Part shown: positions 8,727 to 17,024 of the stretch, piece by piece
How the letters are laid out: each line of letters begins with the position of its first letter
How positions within the stretch are numbered: position 1 is the first letter of the stretch
DNA from: CAG-964 sp902789345
GTDB lineage: Bacteria > Bacillota > Clostridia > Oscillospirales > Acutalibacteraceae
Assembly: GCA_052117325.1 (NCBI GenBank)
Contig: JBQKJJ010000013.1
Strand: one strand, 5' to 3'
DNA: 64,000 nucleotides
Program-made: the position numbers and the translations under genes
The notes under the pieces: generated by a model
What the model saw: the letters and a program-made list of their open reading frames with translations, nothing else
Told to the model about the DNA's origin: nothing
The model's database searches: none

Positions 8727-8987
8727 ATGTATTTGCATTTAGGCAATAATACTGTGGTAAACAGTAATGAAATTATAGGTATATTTGATATGGATAATAC
8801 TACTGTTTCTAAGCATACCAGAAAGTATCTTGCACAAAGAACAAAAAACGGCGAGGTAGTTAATGTTTCTTTAGAACTTCCAAAGTCATTTGTGGTGTGC
8901 AGCAGTAATAATAAAAAAACGGTATATATCAGCCAGCTGTCACCAAAGACATTGCTGAAGAGAAAAAATTTTTTAAAGTATTTGTAA
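8727..8987 (+). CDS. remB: Extracellular matrix regulator RemB (DUF370)
   Basis: The 86-residue protein matches the small RemA/RemB family: MYLHLGNNTVVNSNEIIGIFD, then SLELPKSFVVC. In Bacillus subtilis yaaB (remB) has the same place between recF and gyrB and influences biofilm matrix genes. It may bind DNA as RemA does. It follows recF after 24 bases. Confidence 0.88.
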   Translation: MYLHLGNNTVVNSNEIIGIFDMDNTTVSKHTRKYLAQRTKNGEVVNVSLELPKSFVVCSSNNKKTVYISQLSPKTLLKRKNFLKYL

Positions 8988-9014
8988 CTTTACAGAAGGG
9001 ACTGGCTATAAATT

Positions 9015-9476
9015 ATGAAAACAAGATGCCCGTATTGCGGAAAAAAACTTGGTTATTTTCAAGCCTTTATTGAGAGAAAAAGAGGAGAGCACACCTGCAG
9101 CCATTGTGGAAGAAACTCTACGGTATTTTTTTCTACAACATACAAGGTGTTAATTGTTTTGACAATATTGCTGGCAGTTGCTTTAGTTATAATTTCAGTT
9201 AATCCATATTTTACATTTGGTTTATGGGGAATGCTGTGGGTAGCTGTGCCGTTTATTATTCTGTACATAATTACGCCTTTTTTCCTTAAGCTGGTTCCAA
9301 TAAAGAAAAAATCAGTTGTAGATATTGAGAAAATTGAGGCGGAATCGGAGCTTGAAAGCTACTCAACAAGGTCTATGGATAAGCTTGACGAAAAAAGCTA
9401 TAAAAAAGAAAGCAGCTTAACCGATACTCAAAGCGGAAATGATGACTTTCTGGATATATCGGAGCTGAAGCTGTAA
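9015..9476 (+). CDS. Zinc-ribbon membrane protein, function unknown
   Basis: The 153-residue protein opens with a CPYCGKKLGYF...CSHCG zinc ribbon (residues 5-35). Two close hydrophobic segments follow (about 45-62 and 70-95), then a charged, Ser/Glu/Lys-rich cytoplasmic tail. The long CxxC-CxxC spacing recalls small integral proteins with a CXXC-about 20-CXXC pattern. It belongs to the recF-gyrB run and is followed at once by a smaller relative. The role is unknown. Confidence 0.75.
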   Translation: MKTRCPYCGKKLGYFQAFIERKRGEHTCSHCGRNSTVFFSTTYKVLIVLTILLAVALVIISVNPYFTFGLWGMLWVAVPFIILYIITPFFLKLVPIKKKSVVDIEKIEAESELESYSTRSMDKLDEKSYKKESSLTDTQSGNDDFLDISELKL

Positions 9477-9492
9477 TTTAGGAAGTGTAAAT

Positions 9493-9849
9493 TTGAAACT
9501 TTTAAAGTTACCTGTCTGTCCCCACTGTAACGCAGTTTACAGATATAACGAAGTGAAAAATATGACAAGGTATAAGAACATTGAATGCAGACACTGCAAA
9601 AAGGTGTTTACTGTATATAAAGCAAAGGGACGGGCAATATTTTTATCAATAGATATTGCTGTGTTTATCCTGTTAAATATTTTACTTTTTCATTTTTGTA
9701 ATTTTAATTTAATAGGATTGCTACTATTTACACTAATATTTTTTGGATTATCATTGTTAATTTTACCTTTTACTGTTCGATTTAAAAAGTATACCGAAGC
9801 AACGCAAAATAGTAAAACTAATAATATAAAAAATAAAACTAGAAAATAA
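9493..9849 (+). CDS. Second zinc-ribbon membrane protein, function unknown
   Basis: The start is TTG, after GGAAGTG. The 118-residue protein has CPHCNAVYRYNEV...CRHCKKVF (residues 9-36), two hydrophobic segments (about 50-70 and 73-92) and a short basic tail. The order of parts is the same as in the preceding gene, so the pair may be old paralogues. It is probably in the gyrB transcription unit. Confidence 0.7.
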   Translation: MKLLKLPVCPHCNAVYRYNEVKNMTRYKNIECRHCKKVFTVYKAKGRAIFLSIDIAVFILLNILLFHFCNFNLIGLLLFTLIFFGLSLLILPFTVRFKKYTEATQNSKTNNIKNKTRK

Positions 9850-9883
9850 ATTCGAGAGAAAAATTAAAACGGAGGGTTTTTAA

Positions 9884-11824
9884 TTGGATAATCTTGATAT
9901 TACAAAGGTTGAAAATGAATACGGTGCCAATGAAATACAGGTGCTGGAGGGCTTGGAGGCTGTCAGAAAAAGACCGGGTATGTATATTGGTTCTACAGGT
10001 CCTGCCGGACTTCACCACCTTGTTTACGAAATTGTAGATAACTCAATAGACGAGGCACTTGCAGGCTACTGTACCAAAATTGATGTAGAAATTTTGCCTG
10101 ACAACATAATAAGAGTCAGAGATAACGGCAGAGGTATTCCTGTAGGCATAAATGAAAAAATGGGCATACCTGCTGTTACTGTTGTATTTACCGTACTGCA
10201 TGCAGGCGGTAAATTTGGCGGCGGCGGATATAAGGTATCCGGCGGACTGCACGGCGTAGGTGCGTCTGTTGTAAATGCACTTTCAGAGTGGCTTGAGGTT
10301 ACTATATGCGACGGTGAAAAGGTCTATAAGCAAAGATACGAGCGTGGAAACATAGTGTCTGACCTACAGGTAGTTGGTGAAAGTACCGAAAAAGGCACAG
10401 AGGTAATTTTTAAGGCTGATGCCGAAATATTCAAAGAAACTACCGTTTATGAGTTTGATATTCTTGAAAGAAGACTTCGTGAGCAGGCATTTCTTAATGC
10501 CGGCGTAAATATTGAGCTTAAAGATTTGCGTGACAGTGAAAATATTCTTAACGAAAACTTTAAGTATGACGGCGGTATTGTCAGCTTTGTAGAGTACATT
10601 CATAAAAAGCGTGAGCTGGATGTAATACATCCTGATATTATGTATTTTACAGCTACTGCACCTGACGATTCATCATCTGTAGAGGTTGCTATGCAATACA
10701 ATGAAAGCTATAACGAAATAATGCTTTCATTTGCAAACAACATTCATACAGTAGACGGCGGTACAGCAGAAGACGGCTTTAAGCGTGGCTTAACCAGAGT
10801 TATGAATGATTATGCCAGAAAGTTTAATATATTAAAGGACAACGATAAAAATCTGACAGGCGAGGACTTGCGAGAAGGCCTTACAGTTGTAATAAGCGTA
10901 AAGCTGAAAGAGGCGCAGTTTGAGGGACAAACAAAAACTAAGCTTGGTAATACCGAAATTAGAACTATGGTAGAAAAGCTTATGAACGATAAGCTGAAGG
11001 TTTATCTTGAAGAAAACCCAAGCTCCGCAAAGCTTATATTTGAAAAAGCGCTTGCAGCGTCAAGAGCAAGAGAGGCCGCAAGAAAAGCAAAGGACCTTGT
11101 AAGAAGAAAGTCAGCTATGGAAAATGCCTCTCTGCCGGGTAAACTTGCCGATTGTCAGTCAAGAGATGCAAACGAAACAGAGATATACATAGTAGAGGGT
11201 GACTCTGCGGGCGGTTCTGCAAAGGGCGGCCGTGACAGAAGATACCAGGCTATTCTTCCTTTGTGGGGTAAAATGCTTAATGTTGAAAAGGCAAGACTTG
11301 ACCGTGTATACGGAAACGACAAGCTAATGCCTGTTATTACTGCATTGGGAACAGGCATAGGCGAGGATTTTGATATTGAAAAGCTAAGATACGGCAAGGT
11401 TATTATTATGGCGGATGCCGATGTTGACGGATCTCATATCAGAACACTTTTGCTTACATTTTTCTTTAGATTTATGCGCCCTTTAGTTGAGCAGGGACAT
11501 GTTTATATAGCACAGCCGCCTCTTTACAGAATTACAAAGAATAAGGAACACAGGTATGCTTATTCTGATGAAGAAAGAGACGCTATACTACAGCAAATTG
11601 AAGGAAAATCTGACATACAGCGTTATAAAGGTCTTGGTGAGATGGACTCAGAGCAGTTGTGGGAAACTACAATGAACCCTGAAACCAGAATTATGCTTAG
11701 GGTAGACCTAGCTGACGCCGAGGCAGCAGATGAAATTTTTACAATTCTTATGGGTGACAAGGTTGAACCAAGAAGAGAATTTATTGAGAAAAACGCTAAG
11801 TATGTACAAAATCTTGATATTTAA
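9884..11824 (+). CDS. gyrB: DNA gyrase subunit B
   Basis: GyrB supplies the ATPase of DNA gyrase, which introduces negative supercoils. The 646 residues show the GHKL ATPase (DNSIDEALAG, VRDNGRGIPVG, GGLHGVG), the transducer domain, and the TOPRIM domain with EGDSAGGSAKGGRDRRYQ and DADVDGSHIRTLL. The start is TTG at 9884 with GGAGGG 8 bases upstream. Lack of any extra insert and the 646-residue length are usual for Bacillota. Confidence 0.97.
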   Translation: MDNLDITKVENEYGANEIQVLEGLEAVRKRPGMYIGSTGPAGLHHLVYEIVDNSIDEALAGYCTKIDVEILPDNIIRVRDNGRGIPVGINEKMGIPAVTVVFTVLHAGGKFGGGGYKVSGGLHGVGASVVNALSEWLEVTICDGEKVYKQRYERGNIVSDLQVVGESTEKGTEVIFKADAEIFKETTVYEFDILERRLREQAFLNAGVNIELKDLRDSENILNENFKYDGGIVSFVEYIHKKRELDVIHPDIMYFTATAPDDSSSVEVAMQYNESYNEIMLSFANNIHTVDGGTAEDGFKRGLTRVMNDYARKFNILKDNDKNLTGEDLREGLTVVISVKLKEAQFEGQTKTKLGNTEIRTMVEKLMNDKLKVYLEENPSSAKLIFEKALAASRAREAARKAKDLVRRKSAMENASLPGKLADCQSRDANETEIYIVEGDSAGGSAKGGRDRRYQAILPLWGKMLNVEKARLDRVYGNDKLMPVITALGTGIGEDFDIEKLRYGKVIIMADADVDGSHIRTLLLTFFFRFMRPLVEQGHVYIAQPPLYRITKNKEHRYAYSDEERDAILQQIEGKSDIQRYKGLGEMDSEQLWETTMNPETRIMLRVDLADAEAADEIFTILMGDKVEPRREFIEKNAKYVQNLDI

Positions 11825-11837
11825 CAGGTGAATAGTA

Positions 11838-12446
11838 TTGGATAGTAATTCAGAAAGTGTAAATAACACTGATAATATAAAAGAAATTCTTGATGAGGTA
11901 CATTATTCCGAAAATATAAACGAGTGCCGTAAAAAAGAGGTTCTTATATACGAAAACGAGTACAAAATAAGTAAAAATGAAGCATATGAGGGACTGAAAA
12001 ATTCCGGAATGATCAAAACCGTAGGCACAAGATTTGTAATATACACTGTTATTTTACTGCTTGCCATAGCCGGTTTTGTAGTTGCGTATGTTATAAAGAA
12101 TAATATTAATGATTTAATATTTGCTTTTATTTCTTTGGCTGTGCTTGTAATTATATGGTTTGTTCCTCATTTTTCATTAAATAAGCTTGCAAAAGTAAAT
12201 GCAAACGGCAATGTTATAAAATTTAAAGTATACGATAGCAGTCTGCAAATTTTCTGCAACAAAAACAGTTGGTATATTCCCCTTGATAACTCAAACAGAA
12301 TGAAGCTGTGTAAAAATGTAATTGTTATAAAAAGAATTAAGGATAATCAGTTATTTGTAATACCCCTAAGGGCTATTGAAAGTGACAAAACAGAAACTGT
12401 TATAGAAGTGCTTAAAAAGGGTACACTAACATTAGGAAATAATTAA
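11838..12446 (+). CDS. Two-segment membrane protein, possibly YcxB-like
   Basis: The TTG-started 202-residue protein has an acidic N-terminal region of about 65 residues. Two hydrophobic segments (about 68-90 and 96-115) follow, then a C-terminal beta-rich domain (KVYDSSLQIFCNKNSWYIPL and on) that resembles the YcxB-like C-terminal fold of small membrane proteins. That match is from memory and is not certain. It lies 13 bases after gyrB and is probably co-transcribed. Confidence 0.6.
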   Translation: MDSNSESVNNTDNIKEILDEVHYSENINECRKKEVLIYENEYKISKNEAYEGLKNSGMIKTVGTRFVIYTVILLLAIAGFVVAYVIKNNINDLIFAFISLAVLVIIWFVPHFSLNKLAKVNANGNVIKFKVYDSSLQIFCNKNSWYIPLDNSNRMKLCKNVIVIKRIKDNQLFVIPLRAIESDKTETVIEVLKKGTLTLGNN

Positions 12447-12493
12447 AATATATGTGTTAATGTGCATTTTATAATATAAAATAAGGTGATATT

Positions 12494-12910
12494 TTGAAAA
12501 CAAAAACATTTATTACAGCAAGATACGGTGAAACTGATATGATGGGTATTGTGCATCATTCTGTATATGCACTTTACTACGAGCAGGCCAGAGTAGAATT
12601 TATTAACAACTTTGGTATAAGCTATTTGCAGTTGGAAAAGGACGGTCTAATGCTGCCTTTGGTAAACTTGGGATGCAGCTATAAAAAGCCGCTGCATTTT
12701 GCAGATGAATTTGTAGTAGAAACTTCAGTTGAAAATATTAAGCCTGCAAAGATAAGATTTAGGTATGAGGTTTATAACAGCAATAACGAGCTTGTAAATG
12801 TTGGATTTACAGAGCATGGTTTTGTAGACAGCAGTACATTTAAGCCTATTAATGCAAGAAAGCTCTTTCCTGATATATATAATAAGCTTAGTGAAAGCAT
12901 AGAAAGCTAG
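12494..12910 (+). CDS. Acyl-CoA thioesterase, hotdog fold (YbgC/FadM type)
   Basis: The 138-residue protein starts at TTG after AAGGTGA. Its RYGETDMMGIVHHSVYALYYEQAR stretch (in two parts: the D-M-G-x-V-H motif and YxxYxEQAR) is the 4-hydroxybenzoyl-CoA thioesterase signature, including the catalytic Asp. These cytosolic enzymes hydrolyse acyl-CoA. The natural substrate cannot be read from sequence. It sits between gyrB and gyrA without an obvious functional link. Confidence 0.88.
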   Translation: MKTKTFITARYGETDMMGIVHHSVYALYYEQARVEFINNFGISYLQLEKDGLMLPLVNLGCSYKKPLHFADEFVVETSVENIKPAKIRFRYEVYNSNNELVNVGFTEHGFVDSSTFKPINARKLFPDIYNKLSESIES

Positions 12911-12963
12911 TTTTACAATAGAATTTGAAAGACACTTAATTTATAAAAAGAGGGTGCAATCCT

Positions 12964-15489
12964 GTGGAAAATAAAGAAATAAGTAATACCGGAAAAATAA
13001 TTGATGTTGACCTGCGTAAAGAAATGCAAACTTCATTTATGGCATACTCAATGTCTGTTATTGTTTCAAGAGCATTACCGGATGTTCGTGACGGCTTAAA
13101 GCCTGTACATAGAAGAATATTATATACCATGAATGAAAACAACCTTACACCGGAGAAGCCGTACAGAAAATGTGCGGATACTGTAGGTTCTGTGTTGGGT
13201 AGGTATCATCCACACGGTGATGCCTCTGTATATGATGCTCTTGTAAGACTTGCACAGGATTTTTCAATGAGATATCCTCTTGTAGACGGCCACGGTAACT
13301 TTGGTTCGGTAGACGGCGACCCGCCTGCTGCTTACAGATATACAGAGTCAAAAATGACGAAAATGTCTGTTGAAATGCTTACGGATATTGACAAAGAAAC
13401 AGTTGACTTTACTCCTAACTTTGACGACAGACTTATGGAGCCTACTGTTTTACCTTCTCGTTTCCCTAATTTATTGGTAAACGGCTCAAGCGGTATTGCC
13501 GTAGGTATGGCTACAAATATTCCTCCTCATAACCTTGGTGAGGTTATAGACGCAATGTGCTATCTTATTGATAACCCTGATGCAGAACTTCCGCAGCTTA
13601 TGGAATATATTCAGGGCCCTGACTTCCCTACAAGCGCATTAATAATGGGCAGGTCAGGCATTAGAGCAGCATATGCAACAGGCAGAGGAAAAATTATAGT
13701 TCGTGCTAAGGCTGAAATTGTAGAGGGTAAAAACGGCAGATTTAAAATTATAGTTACCGAGCTGCCATACCAGGTAAACAAAGCACGCCTTGTTGAAAGC
13801 ATTGCAGAGCTTTGCAAGGACAAGCGTATTGACGGTATAACTAACATTGAAGACCATTCAGACAGAAATGGTATGCATATTGAGATAGACATAAGACGAG
13901 ATGTTTCTCCGCAAATTGTGCTTAACAAGCTGTATTCACTGTCGCAAATGCAGGTTACATTTGGTGTAATTATGCTTGCTATTGTAAACGGTGAACCGAA
14001 AATACTTACTCTAAAGCAAATTTTACAGCATTATATTGACTTCCAGGTTGATGTAATTCGCAGAAGAACAATATTTGATCTAAAAAAAGCCGAAGAAAGA
14101 GCACATATTTTAGAGGGCTTAAAGATTGCACTTGACTTTATTGATGAGGTTATTGCAATTATAAGAAGCTCAAAAGACCAGTCAACAGCTAAAAAGAGAT
14201 TGTCTGAAAGATTTGGACTTGATGATATACAAACACAGGCCATTGTACAGATGCGTCTTGGACAGCTGACAGGTCTGGAAAGAAATAAAATTGAAGCTGA
14301 ATTACAGCAGCTAGTTGAGAAAATTAAGGACTACAAGGATATTATAGAAAGCCACATGCGTCAGCTGGAAATTGTTAAAACCGAGGCTATGGAAATAAGA
14401 AGAAAATTTGCTGACCCAAGAAGAACAGAGATATTGTCTGTTAGCGGTGAAGTGGATATTGAAGACCTTATTCCGCAGGAGGAATGCGTGCTTACTATGA
14501 CACGCTTTGGCTATGTTAAAAGACTGTCGGTAGACACCTACCATACACAAAAGCGTGGCGGCAGAGGCGTATCCGGTATGAGCAGACGAGAAGAAGATGT
14601 AGCGTCCGATATGTTTGTTATTAACAGTCACGACTATGTTTTGTTCTTTACAAATTTCGGCAGAGTATACAGACTAAAATGTTACGAAATTCCGGAGGGC
14701 AGCCGAACCTCTAAGGGTATGAATATTGCCAATTTGCTGCCTATTGCGCCGGAGGAAAAGGTTACATCTGTAATTAAGGTACCGGAGTTTGACGACGAAA
14801 AGTATCTTATTATGGTTACTAAGCAGGGACTTGTTAAGAGAATTAAGCTAAGTGCATACAACACCAATAGAAAAGGCGGTATAGTTGCGCTGGAGCTTAA
14901 TGAGGGTGACGAGCTTGCCTGGGTAAGAATGACTGACGGCAACAGCCAGGTAGTAGTTGCAACAAGACTTGGTAAGGCTATTCGTTTTGATGAAAACGAT
15001 GTTCGCCCAATGGGAAGAACCGCAAGGGGTGTAAAGGCTCTTACTTTGCTGGGTGATGACTATGTAATCGGTATGACAACCGTAAACGAAAACGATATGA
15101 TACTCACAGTATCAGAAACAGGATACGGCAGACTGTCTAATGTAAGCGACTACAGACTGCAGTCCAGAGGCGGTAAGGGTATTATTAACTATCATACAGA
15201 GAAATACGGCAATGTTGCTGCTATAAGCGCTGTTGATGTTGATAATGACGATATTATTATTATTTCCTCTGACGGTGTTATTATAAGAATTGAGGCAAGC
15301 TCTATCAGAATTTGCTCAAGACCTAGTAAGGGTGTAACCGTAATGAGAGTAAATGAAGAAAATAAGGTTGTTACTCTTGCTGTTGCTCCTCACGAGGAAG
15401 AAGAGGTTGACCAGCCTGTTGAAAATACAGAGGAAGATTTATCAGAAGAAATTCCGGAGAATACTTCTGCTGACGACACTCAGAAATAA
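12964..15489 (+). CDS. gyrA: DNA gyrase subunit A
   Basis: GyrA breaks and rejoins DNA in gyrase. The 841-residue protein starts at GTG after AGAGGGTG. The catalytic tyrosine is Y126 in AAYRYTES. The quinolone pocket reads HPHGDASVYDAL, so Ala87 stands where Escherichia coli has Ser83. The GyrA box QKRGGRGVSGM (near residue 527) opens the C-terminal beta-pinwheel, which identifies gyrase rather than topoisomerase IV. An acidic tail ends the protein. Confidence 0.97.
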   Translation: MENKEISNTGKIIDVDLRKEMQTSFMAYSMSVIVSRALPDVRDGLKPVHRRILYTMNENNLTPEKPYRKCADTVGSVLGRYHPHGDASVYDALVRLAQDFSMRYPLVDGHGNFGSVDGDPPAAYRYTESKMTKMSVEMLTDIDKETVDFTPNFDDRLMEPTVLPSRFPNLLVNGSSGIAVGMATNIPPHNLGEVIDAMCYLIDNPDAELPQLMEYIQGPDFPTSALIMGRSGIRAAYATGRGKIIVRAKAEIVEGKNGRFKIIVTELPYQVNKARLVESIAELCKDKRIDGITNIEDHSDRNGMHIEIDIRRDVSPQIVLNKLYSLSQMQVTFGVIMLAIVNGEPKILTLKQILQHYIDFQVDVIRRRTIFDLKKAEERAHILEGLKIALDFIDEVIAIIRSSKDQSTAKKRLSERFGLDDIQTQAIVQMRLGQLTGLERNKIEAELQQLVEKIKDYKDIIESHMRQLEIVKTEAMEIRRKFADPRRTEILSVSGEVDIEDLIPQEECVLTMTRFGYVKRLSVDTYHTQKRGGRGVSGMSRREEDVASDMFVINSHDYVLFFTNFGRVYRLKCYEIPEGSRTSKGMNIANLLPIAPEEKVTSVIKVPEFDDEKYLIMVTKQGLVKRIKLSAYNTNRKGGIVALELNEGDELAWVRMTDGNSQVVVATRLGKAIRFDENDVRPMGRTARGVKALTLLGDDYVIGMTTVNENDMILTVSETGYGRLSNVSDYRLQSRGGKGIINYHTEKYGNVAAISAVDVDNDDIIIISSDGVIIRIEASSIRICSRPSKGVTVMRVNEENKVVTLAVAPHEEEEVDQPVENTEEDLSEEIPENTSADDTQK

Positions 15490-15509
15490 TTATAGTATTT
15501 TATGTTTGT

Positions 15510-15528
15510 GGGCGACCAATGGTCGCCC
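15510..15528. repeat. Palindromic intergenic hairpin GGGCGACC-AAT-GGTCGCCC
   Basis: A perfect 8-bp inverted repeat with a 3-base loop lies between gyrA and mnmE. It is followed by GTAGCTTTATTTT. It may act as a gyrA terminator, but it also looks like a unit of a dispersed palindromic repeat. Confidence 0.6.
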
Positions 15529-15602
15529 GTAGCTTTATTTTGCGTAAAATTAGTAATATTAAATATTAATGTATTATATAATATAAAATTAGGTGAAAAA
15601 TT

Positions 15603-16970
15603 ATGAATAACAGTACAATAGCAGCTATTTCTACCGCTAACGGACCGGGTGGTATTGGCGTTATAAGAATATCCGGAGATAATGCTTTTACCATAGGTGA
15701 CAAAATATTTAAAGGTGTAAACGGTAAAAAAATTACTGATATGCAGGGCTATACTGCCGCATACGGGTTTGTATATGACGGTGATGAAAAGCTTGACGAG
15801 GTAGTTGTAACTGTTTTTAAAGCACCACACAGCTATACAGGCGAAAATGTTCTTGAAATATCATGTCACGGCGGTATGTATATAACAAAGCAGGTACTGC
15901 GTGCAGTAATTAACAGCGGTGCTGTTGCAGCACAGGCAGGTGAATTTACCCAAAGAGCATTTTTAAACGGAAAAATGGATTTGTCAGAGGCAGAGGCAGT
16001 TATGGATATTATCTCTGCAAAGGGTAAAACCCAGGCCAGAGCTGCCCTTGCCTGCCGTGAGGGTAAAATAAGTAAGGAAATTTTTAAAGTGAACGATATA
16101 TTGGTAGGTTGTGCAGCACACTTGTCTGCATGGGCCGACTACCCCGAGGAGGATATTCCAGAGGTTGAAAGCAGTACTTTAAGCAAAGATTTAAACAATG
16201 CAAAAGAAATTGTTGAAAACTTGCTTAAAAATTATGATGCAGGTATGGTGCTTAAAAATGGTGTAGATACCATAATAGTAGGCAAACCAAATGTCGGCAA
16301 GTCTACCCTTATGAATCAGTTGACAGGCTACGAAAAATCTATAGTAACCGACATTCCCGGAACTACAAGAGATATTATAGAAGAAACTGTTGTTCTTGGT
16401 GATGTTACCTTAAATTTATCCGATACTGCGGGACTTCGTGACACTGACAATGTAGTAGAGCAAATAGGAGTTGACCGTGCAAGGAAAAAGCTTGAAACCG
16501 GAGGACTTATACTGGCTGTGTTTGATGCTACCGACGAATTGAATGATGAAGATGTTAATTTGTTGAAAACTATAAGCTCTTTACCTTCTGTAGCAATAAT
16601 TAATAAAACAGACCAAACCTCTGTTATTGATGTTGAGTTTATTAAGTCTTTAGTAAAAAATGTAGTGTTTATTTCTGCAAAAAACGGTGACGGCATTAGT
16701 GAATTAATAAGTATAATTGAGAAAATTACAGGTATGGCAAACTTTGACCCGTCAGTAGCTACATTAGCTACCGAAAGACAGCGTGACTGTGCAGTAAAGG
16801 CGCTTGACGCAATAAATGAAGCAATAAATGCATTAGAAATTGGTATGACATTGGATGCTGTAACCGTTTCTATTGAAGACGCAGTACAAAGTATACTTGA
16901 AATTACCGGAGAGCGTGCCGGTGAAGTAATAGTACACAGTGTATTTTCAAAATTTTGTGTTGGTAAATAA
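15603..16970 (+). CDS. mnmE: tRNA modification GTPase MnmE
   Basis: MnmE works with MnmG to build 5-carboxymethylaminomethyl-uridine at the wobble base of certain tRNAs. The 455 residues show the tetrahydrofolate-binding N-domain (STANGPGGIGVIRISG), an inserted G domain with GKPNVGKST, DIPGTTRD and NKTD, and the C-terminal catalytic motif CVGK. It is followed by its partner mnmG after 54 bases. Confidence 0.97.
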   Translation: MNNSTIAAISTANGPGGIGVIRISGDNAFTIGDKIFKGVNGKKITDMQGYTAAYGFVYDGDEKLDEVVVTVFKAPHSYTGENVLEISCHGGMYITKQVLRAVINSGAVAAQAGEFTQRAFLNGKMDLSEAEAVMDIISAKGKTQARAALACREGKISKEIFKVNDILVGCAAHLSAWADYPEEDIPEVESSTLSKDLNNAKEIVENLLKNYDAGMVLKNGVDTIIVGKPNVGKSTLMNQLTGYEKSIVTDIPGTTRDIIEETVVLGDVTLNLSDTAGLRDTDNVVEQIGVDRARKKLETGGLILAVFDATDELNDEDVNLLKTISSLPSVAIINKTDQTSVIDVEFIKSLVKNVVFISAKNGDGISELISIIEKITGMANFDPSVATLATERQRDCAVKALDAINEAINALEIGMTLDAVTVSIEDAVQSILEITGERAGEVIVHSVFSKFCVGK

Positions 16971-17024
16971 ATTTGTGCTGTGTGCATAGATTAAGGAGTT
17001 TTATAAAGAAAGTGGTGGCAGATA

